Under the pieces are notes generated by a model. The model was not told the DNA's origin. It saw nothing but the letters and a program-made list of their open reading frames with translations, and made no database searches. Below, piece by piece: positions 58,721 to 64,000 of a stretch of 64,000 nucleotides of DNA. Location of the stretch: assembly GCA_949130495.1 (NCBI GenBank), contig OX422217.1, positions 574,960,606 to 575,024,605 of the forward strand. Reading direction: 5' to 3'. The stretch's first letter is position 1. The number at the start of each line of letters is the position of its first letter. Position numbers and translations under genes: made by a program. Source of the DNA: Sambucus nigra. Its lineage: Eukaryota > Streptophyta > Magnoliopsida > Dipsacales > Adoxaceae.

Positions 58721-61649
58721 GTTGGCGGGATCTTTAGCGGGTTTTTTTCTTCCTTTTTCTGAGCAGGTTAGATCTCCCCTTCTCTCTCGATCAATCTCTC
58801 AAAAAGTCTTGCACCCCCATATTGTAAACCGACTACAGCCGACCAGCGACAGCTGCATCCACGGACCATCAAGGTTCCCGCCGCTGACCATCAAATTTCT
58901 GACCGTCGAACACTCCTACTATTAGCAAGGTATAATCTCTCAGTTTTTTTGGATTCTAATATTTTTTTTTACTTTCTATTTGACTTCCTAAAATTGGGTT
59001 CATAATATGATTATTTTGGGTTCAAACTTCGTTTGATTTGTTGTAATTTATTTTTCTTTCAATTTTTAGGTATATTCTATTATATCTCTCGTCTCTCTCT
59101 CTAGCAAGGTATAATCTCTCAGTTCGGAGTAGTTTTCTTTAGGATTTTGTATGGGCTTTATGCTTTCTATAATTTTATGGGTTTGATGTCCATTTTTTGG
59201 GGTTTGATATGTATGCATTTGGAGTTTAAAATTGGGTTTGTATTGCAGATTATGTTATCTCTACTTTAGATCGTTTTTTTTTTCACTTTGGTAGAATTAT
59301 GTTTCATTGTAGTTCTTACTCCATACATTTTCCCTAATATAGTTGATTGGTGATTTTACAGTTGTTTTTTCCTTTAAATTGTTCTATAATCATGGAGGAA
59401 AAACAGAAATACAGAACAATTTACACGTTTGGAAAATCAGAAATATTAAACAAACAGGAGATATCTGAGATGGCTTTTGAAGATCTCTTGATATAATTGT
59501 TTTTCTTTTAATTATTTTTTTTACACATTTTACTCAAATTTGTTCGGGTTTTTGGTATTGTAATTGCACATGATAGACAAATTGCTAAGAAAAGCTTGTC
59601 TAGCTTGTGTTTTACTGACTTGTTACAATTTACATTATTTTATTCTATAAAGTTCCTTTTCGTCCTCTTGGTTTTATTCTCGCTAGACACAAAAAACGAG
59701 CCGATATGGGAGGGTAAAAAATGGGTATAGGCTAATCCCGAGTCGGATTTGGGTCAGTCCAATACAGGTTCGGATTGGGTCACACCGTTAACCTGCGACC
59801 GTGTAATAAATTCACAATCGAGATTGAAAATAATTTATGAAATCTATTTGTCAAAATCAGATGGTAATCAATTTTCTCAAGATCAAATTTAATCGATCTT
59901 AGAAGAAATTAGTTATTGATTTCCTCTAAACCCAAAAAGAAGATAAAGACGATAGATAGAGAAAAAGATATAGAAACAGAGAGGCGATAAATACCACATG
60001 GATGGTTTTTTTGGTTCCGTCCATAAGTTTTGATATTTGGTGCCACATGGTTTTAGAGAGAGAAAGGTCGCCATTTTGTTGTAGCTGAGATATGTTTTCA
60101 TGGTTTTAATGTAAGGTTTGGTTATACCCATAATGACCCGCTACTAACCCTTTACTAAATCAGCTTATTTTACTGCTCAAACCATTCTGACCCACAAACA
60201 TAATTGATGGGCCCCGATCAAATTATTTTAAGTGGGTTCATCCTCAAAAACCCATATTGTCAAGTTTAATTCTCACCTTTTTTCACAAAAAGTCAAGATA
60301 ATATGTGTGTGTGGGGGGGGGGGGGGGAATTGGATGATGGTTGGAGCCAATATACTCTGTTGTTCTTGGCTTGTGCTTTAAAATATATTTGTAAGAGTTA
60401 TAATTCTAATTGGATTCTATCATATTCTATGTTGTATTTCTTTTTGAGGATTATTGGATAGATTTATTTTTCTACATATATGGTTATTTTCCATGAATGA
60501 AACTTCTATTCAAACCCTAGAGGTTATGTTTTCTCGAAACGAAATTATTCATTTTCTAAGTTTTGATTAATTTTACATTGTGTATTGATTTGTTTTCGCA
60601 TTCAGGATGAGGTTTCCACAATTAGATTTGATTTAGAGGCTCTTAAGGTATACACAAGGCGTTTCACTTAAGATGTTTTAGTCTAATGATATTTATATTT
60701 TTTGTCTAATTTAACTTTGGATTGAAAACAGAATGAAGGAGCTTCGAGGTATGAATATTTCCTAATTTTTCACGGTTAATTCATAAATGTGATTTAATAA
60801 GTTATTGGCTTATATGCCTTTCTTGCATCCTCATCATCTATTCAGGGAAGAGTTTGTAGAGAAAATGTTTGACGTTAACACTAAGATAATGTAGGTCTCA
60901 TTTGGTCATATTAACATTATTTTTCTTGTGTAAAGATTTTTTCCCCGAGACCACTTTGGTTTCTTATAACTTGCTATATCATGAAATATGATGCATTCCA
61001 GGAATAACGTACTCTTAAATTTGAGGTTGACCTTTTTCCTTGATTGTATAGAAGGCAATGAAATGTGGGTTCTCATCGTAGTATTGTGTATTATACTACT
61101 GGATTGTATAAAAGGTAAATTAACACAATAAAAGTTGAAAAATATGGAATCCTTCAAATTTGCCATTGCAAATATTTCCTATCAAACACATCCTTAGTAA
61201 GGAAAAAATATATAAAGATCACTATCAAACACATCCTTGATATCTTGATGATTTAGAAACAATTTGTTATTTGATTTGCAGTTAATTATGGCCAGGAACA
61301 AAATTGGAATTACTAAGGATGCTACTGAAGTAAGTTTGAATCTGATCATTTAAATTTGTAATCTTCTTTTAGTTATATATGGAGTGGTTGAACTAATAAT
61401 TGTAGCTTGGTTTCTTTTTTGTCATACACAGTTGAATAGTAACACCTCATTGGTATATCTCAACAAAGTTGTGGATGGATGTTATGCTCAACTCATGTAA
61501 AACACTTTCGGTAATTTTTCGATACTTGTTGTAGGTAAGTGTATCACTACACTTGTTTTTATTGCTTTTATTACCAATTCTTTAGAAAATTTAAAATATT
61601 TTTTAGTGTTATGTATTGAATATCATCTCTTTCCTATTCTGTTATGTAG
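58721..61649 (+). other. CACTA interior, exon-like pieces not identified
   Basis: A CT-rich leader-like stretch (58765-58800) follows the terminus. Short exon-like pieces lie at 60604-60647 (DEVSTIRFDLEALK), 60845-60892 and 61282-61330 (LIMARNKIGITKDATE), next to AG/GT borders, but I cannot assign them. A GGGTCGG-rich segment (59720-59800) and a poly-G run (60312-60327) are present. Confidence 0.4.
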
Positions 61650-62136
61650 GCTTGTGTCCAAATATTTATTGGATTAATGAAAGATTGGTGTGCTAGGTCC
61701 GTTACTGAAGAAAAGGTAATTAATCTTGACTTCATCTATAACCGTGAGACGAACTACTCAAATGTACTAAAATGGTGAGTGTTTTTCAGGTGCCTGGTTT
61801 CGAAAGTTTTATTATTGAGGTTTTCGCAATGAACTTCCATTCTAATTTTCACACCTTCGATTTTGATTTACTTTTTTTCCTCTGAAAGTTATTGTATATG
61901 CTCAGGGGATAAACTAGATTTTTATCCATCTATATTCTTCAGTAGTAGGAAACTTTCTGATATGTTTACTGGGGCTAAACTAATTCCTTGATTGTGATGG
62001 ACTGTTGGCAGTTTATTTTATTTGGAGAAATCGTATTGACTCTAAAGGTCATGTATGAGAAATTTGGTGATGATTTTATTATTCGTTTTGTATCGAAAGG
62101 TTTACCAACTGCACATTTATCGTCAACTATTCAAAG
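61650..62136 (+). pseudogene. Exportin-T (PAUSED) C-terminal exons
   Basis: Three exon pieces appear in order. 61650-61715 reads ACVQIFIGLMKDWCARSVTE and EK and sits exactly between AG and GTAATT. From 61790 comes VPGFESFIIEVFAMN. 62012-62136 reads FILFGEIVLTLKVMYEKFGD, then FIIRFVSKGLPTAH. They match, in order, the C-terminal region of plant exportin-T (PAUSED/XPOT), the nuclear export receptor for tRNA. The stretch between the second and third pieces (normally NCCLYSVLDKSF and following) has decayed, and the final AEQYCQKL segment is absent. A fragment only, unable to act as an exportin. Confidence 0.75.
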
Positions 62137-62293
62137 GTGAGACCCTTATAGTCTTGATTATTTCACTATTACTTGATTTTTTTAGTGCTATTTATTTTGT
62201 AGATTATGAAGTCTTAGAATATTAGCACTCAAGAATAGACTATACTTGAAATTTCTTTATACGGATTTTTACTTGAGAGTAGAATTTAGGTAG

Positions 62294-62693
62294 AGCATCA
62301 TTTGAAGAATGGACTAAGCTGATTTCAGTTGCACAACCCAATCATATTAGGTCTTTTTAGGTTGTATTACCTAGAGCATATTCAAAGAGCGGTGAGCAAG
62401 TGCTTCTGGAACAAGACAATAAAAGGCTTGTTTGGTATGACCTTAAGAGGAAAACAATAAAAAGTGTTGGAGTTTGTGGCTTGCCAAAGTTTTTCGAGTC
62501 AAATGTTTGTGTTGGAAGCCTTGTCAAGATGCCCAATGGTGGTGGGGAAACTAATGCGAAGAATCGTCTAGCACAGGAAAAAAGTACCTTTTGTGAGAGT
62601 AAAATGGCCTATCCATTGTCACTTAACCAAATGCGAGCAACAACAGTAGTAATCAACTGCTCGAAACATCACCAAAAAAAGTACCTCTTGTGA
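62294..62693 (+). pseudogene. F-box-associated domain fragment
   Basis: The plus strand reads SFEEWTKLISVAQPNHIRSF, a stop, then VLPRAYSKSGEQVLLEQDNK, RLVWYDLKRKTIKSVGV and ESNVCVGSLVKM. This is the end of the F-box-associated (type 1) domain, which binds substrates of SCF ubiquitin ligases. The F-box and the first half are missing. A 25-base word (GTACCTTTTGTGAGAGTAAAA, one base changed in the second copy) occurs at about 62585 and 62681. Confidence 0.7.
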
Positions 62694-62777
62694 GAGTAAA
62701 ATACAGCTTTGAAGCTTAAACCTTGTAACATGTATTTTCTGAGCAAGAAATCGAGAATGGAGAGATGGGAGTTTGGG

Positions 62778-64000
62778 CTATTGGCGTTTTGAAGAAGGAA
62801 GTAAGCAATCATAGACCCTCTCCGTACGCGAAGTAATAGTGAGCTTATATGTAGTTTGAAGGCTTGGCTTCCCCAGATCCATAATATCCTGTTTCAAACA
62901 TTGCCATTCGACAGTTGCCTTACCATGCCTCTCCACAGCACGGTACAAGCGATCTAAACTATACAAAACCAATCCGAACATGCATTGAGCCTTTCTTTCA
63001 AGTCCTTGATCTAGGAAAGTTTAGAATTGCATAATCCTTTTTTTAACCTCCACTATTAGTAGCCTTCTTTGGAGTCGAGCTATCCTTCCCCTGCCTTCTG
63101 CTCTCGTGTCCTCTTTGAACCATATACGCACTAACATGAGCATAATAAGGGAGAGAAAGAAATCTGGTAAAGCAACTAAAATCGCAAAGTTTATCCCATC
63201 GGCCTTGAGTATCTGGTCCAGTTCAAGCATTTCCATCTCAATATCCAATTTTAGCTTTTGAATCTGGATAAGTAATGCACTAACAAGTTCTCCCCCCAAA
63301 AGACTTTGAATGGGATGCATTAGTTCCTTTTCATACCTAGTCATAACTATTTCAAGCATTTCCTGGTCGGTAGCATTTACTAGAAACTTTTGGCCTTTAG
63401 TCTGCTCACTGAAATTCAAAAACATTCTGTGCAGGGAGTTAACAGTTAACTGAACTTCTTCAAGTTCCATTACACCTTTGTTCCTCTTTCAAAATGTGTC
63501 AAAAATCTCATCTCTTATAGACAAAAGCGGTTGCTCTACATGATTACTCCAAAAGCCAACTTTAGAGTCCTTTGCCTCACGAATCCAATTGCCAATGTTA
63601 GAACTTCTAGTCAATCTACTATGATATAGAAGCCATATTAAACAGACTGAGATGACGACAAGCCCGCATGTGTAGCGCATCCACTATAAAGTTAATTTCC
63701 TTGGTTTTTGGTGTATGGCAACAAGGGAAGATAAGTATGAATCCAATTTGTGTAGATTTTGATAAATCATGTTGATAGCATCCCTAATCTCACAATCAGC
63801 CCACTGAGAGCCTTCCTGTTTTACTTATGGAAGACTCTCAAACATAAGAGGGAACGAATAGTTACCATCAACAGAAGAATCACTCTGGCTTATTGCATGT
63901 AAATGGCCAATTGAGAACTCCAATTTTTAAAAAAATTAATTAAGAGTGACTGGTAAAAAAAGCAGCGCCTTCTCTGGATCCTTGGCTAATTTCTCCCCAA
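62778..64000 (-). pseudogene. DGS1/NCA2 mitochondrial protein, pseudogene
   Basis: One minus-strand frame runs from the window end to the natural stop at 62778. Landmarks: LEFSIGHLHAISQSD (63923), MIYQNLHKLDSYLSSLVA, MRYTCGLVVISVCLIWLLYH (a membrane segment, 63680), NHVEQPLLSIRDEIFDTF, DQEMLEIVMTRYEKELMHPI, LLGGELVSALLIQIQKLKLD, a second membrane segment, FKEDTRAEGRGRIARLQRR and LYSLDRLYRAVERHGKATVE, ending SRTERVYDCLLPSSKRQ. Plant DGS1 (NCA2 family) is a mitochondrial outer-membrane protein linked to galactolipid synthesis. In-frame stops at 63684-63686 (TAG), 63489-63491 (TGA for Arg) and 63021-63023 (TAA for Gln) kill it. No intron interrupts 1.1 kb, so it may be retrocopied or captured. 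Confidence 0.85.

Noticed and set aside
60312..60327. Poly-G run considered as a G-quadruplex or signal
   Set aside because: A single simple G run in AT-rich DNA; may be a sequencing or assembly artefact, and nothing around it supports a function.

Overview
This is plant nuclear DNA, almost certainly from a eudicot. It has AT-rich introns, Ty3/gypsy and Ty1/copia retrotransposons with plant-type primer sites, Tourist- and Mutator-like MITEs, a CACTA transposon end, and broken copies of plant genes (malate dehydrogenase, exportin-T/PAUSED, an F-box protein, DGS1/NCA2). I found no intact host gene, no tRNA or rRNA gene and no CRISPR. It reads as a heterochromatic nest of transposons; the species cannot be told.

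Layout, left to right. 1-4.9 kb: AT-rich remnants, a palindrome cluster, an Athila-like LTR end, a reversed Ty1/copia RT remnant, CACTA-like hairpin repeats and two exons of a malate dehydrogenase pseudogene. 4.96-18.78 kb: two Tekay/Del-type chromoviruses joined head to head inside their gag genes near 11.64 kb. Each keeps its pol, a chromodomain remnant and its 3' LTR, and lacks its 5' half. 18.80-38.73 kb: a 19.9-kb Tat/Ogre-type retrotransposon on the minus strand, with two 1.9-kb LTRs, a GAGTC target duplication, a tRNA-Arg-type primer site and a second (archaeal-like) RNase H. Its 3' part carries an antisense cassette of two degraded, intron-bearing genes, a plant mobile domain (PMD) gene and a DUF7745-like gene. 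A 2.6-kb Athila-type LTR that still has its primer site sits inside its gag, between 51-bp direct repeats. 38.74-51.42 kb: a reversed Ty1/copia remnant split by a 9.6-kb non-autonomous element with 3.2-kb LTRs. 51.4-58.4 kb: AT-rich DNA with a Mutator-like MITE, two back-to-back Tourist-like MITEs and an Athila-like LTR. 58.5-64 kb: a CACTA terminus followed by exportin-T exons, an F-box fragment and a reversed, intron-free DGS1/NCA2 pseudogene.

The most notable signal is in the Tat/Ogre element. The two antisense genes have their own TATA boxes, and each is preceded by copies of the same palindromic word (TGCCGATCGGCA / CTGCCTATCGGCAG) that stands in front of the TATA box of the LTR promoter. 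The captured genes therefore seem to use promoters related to the LTR's own. The second is the LTR-plus-primer-site insertion, whose structure matches plus-strand strong-stop DNA, a reverse-transcription intermediate. All open reading frames are broken; several breaks are CAA-to-TAA or CGA-to-TGA changes, as expected from deamination of methylated cytosine. Identifications come from reading translations by eye; no database search was run.
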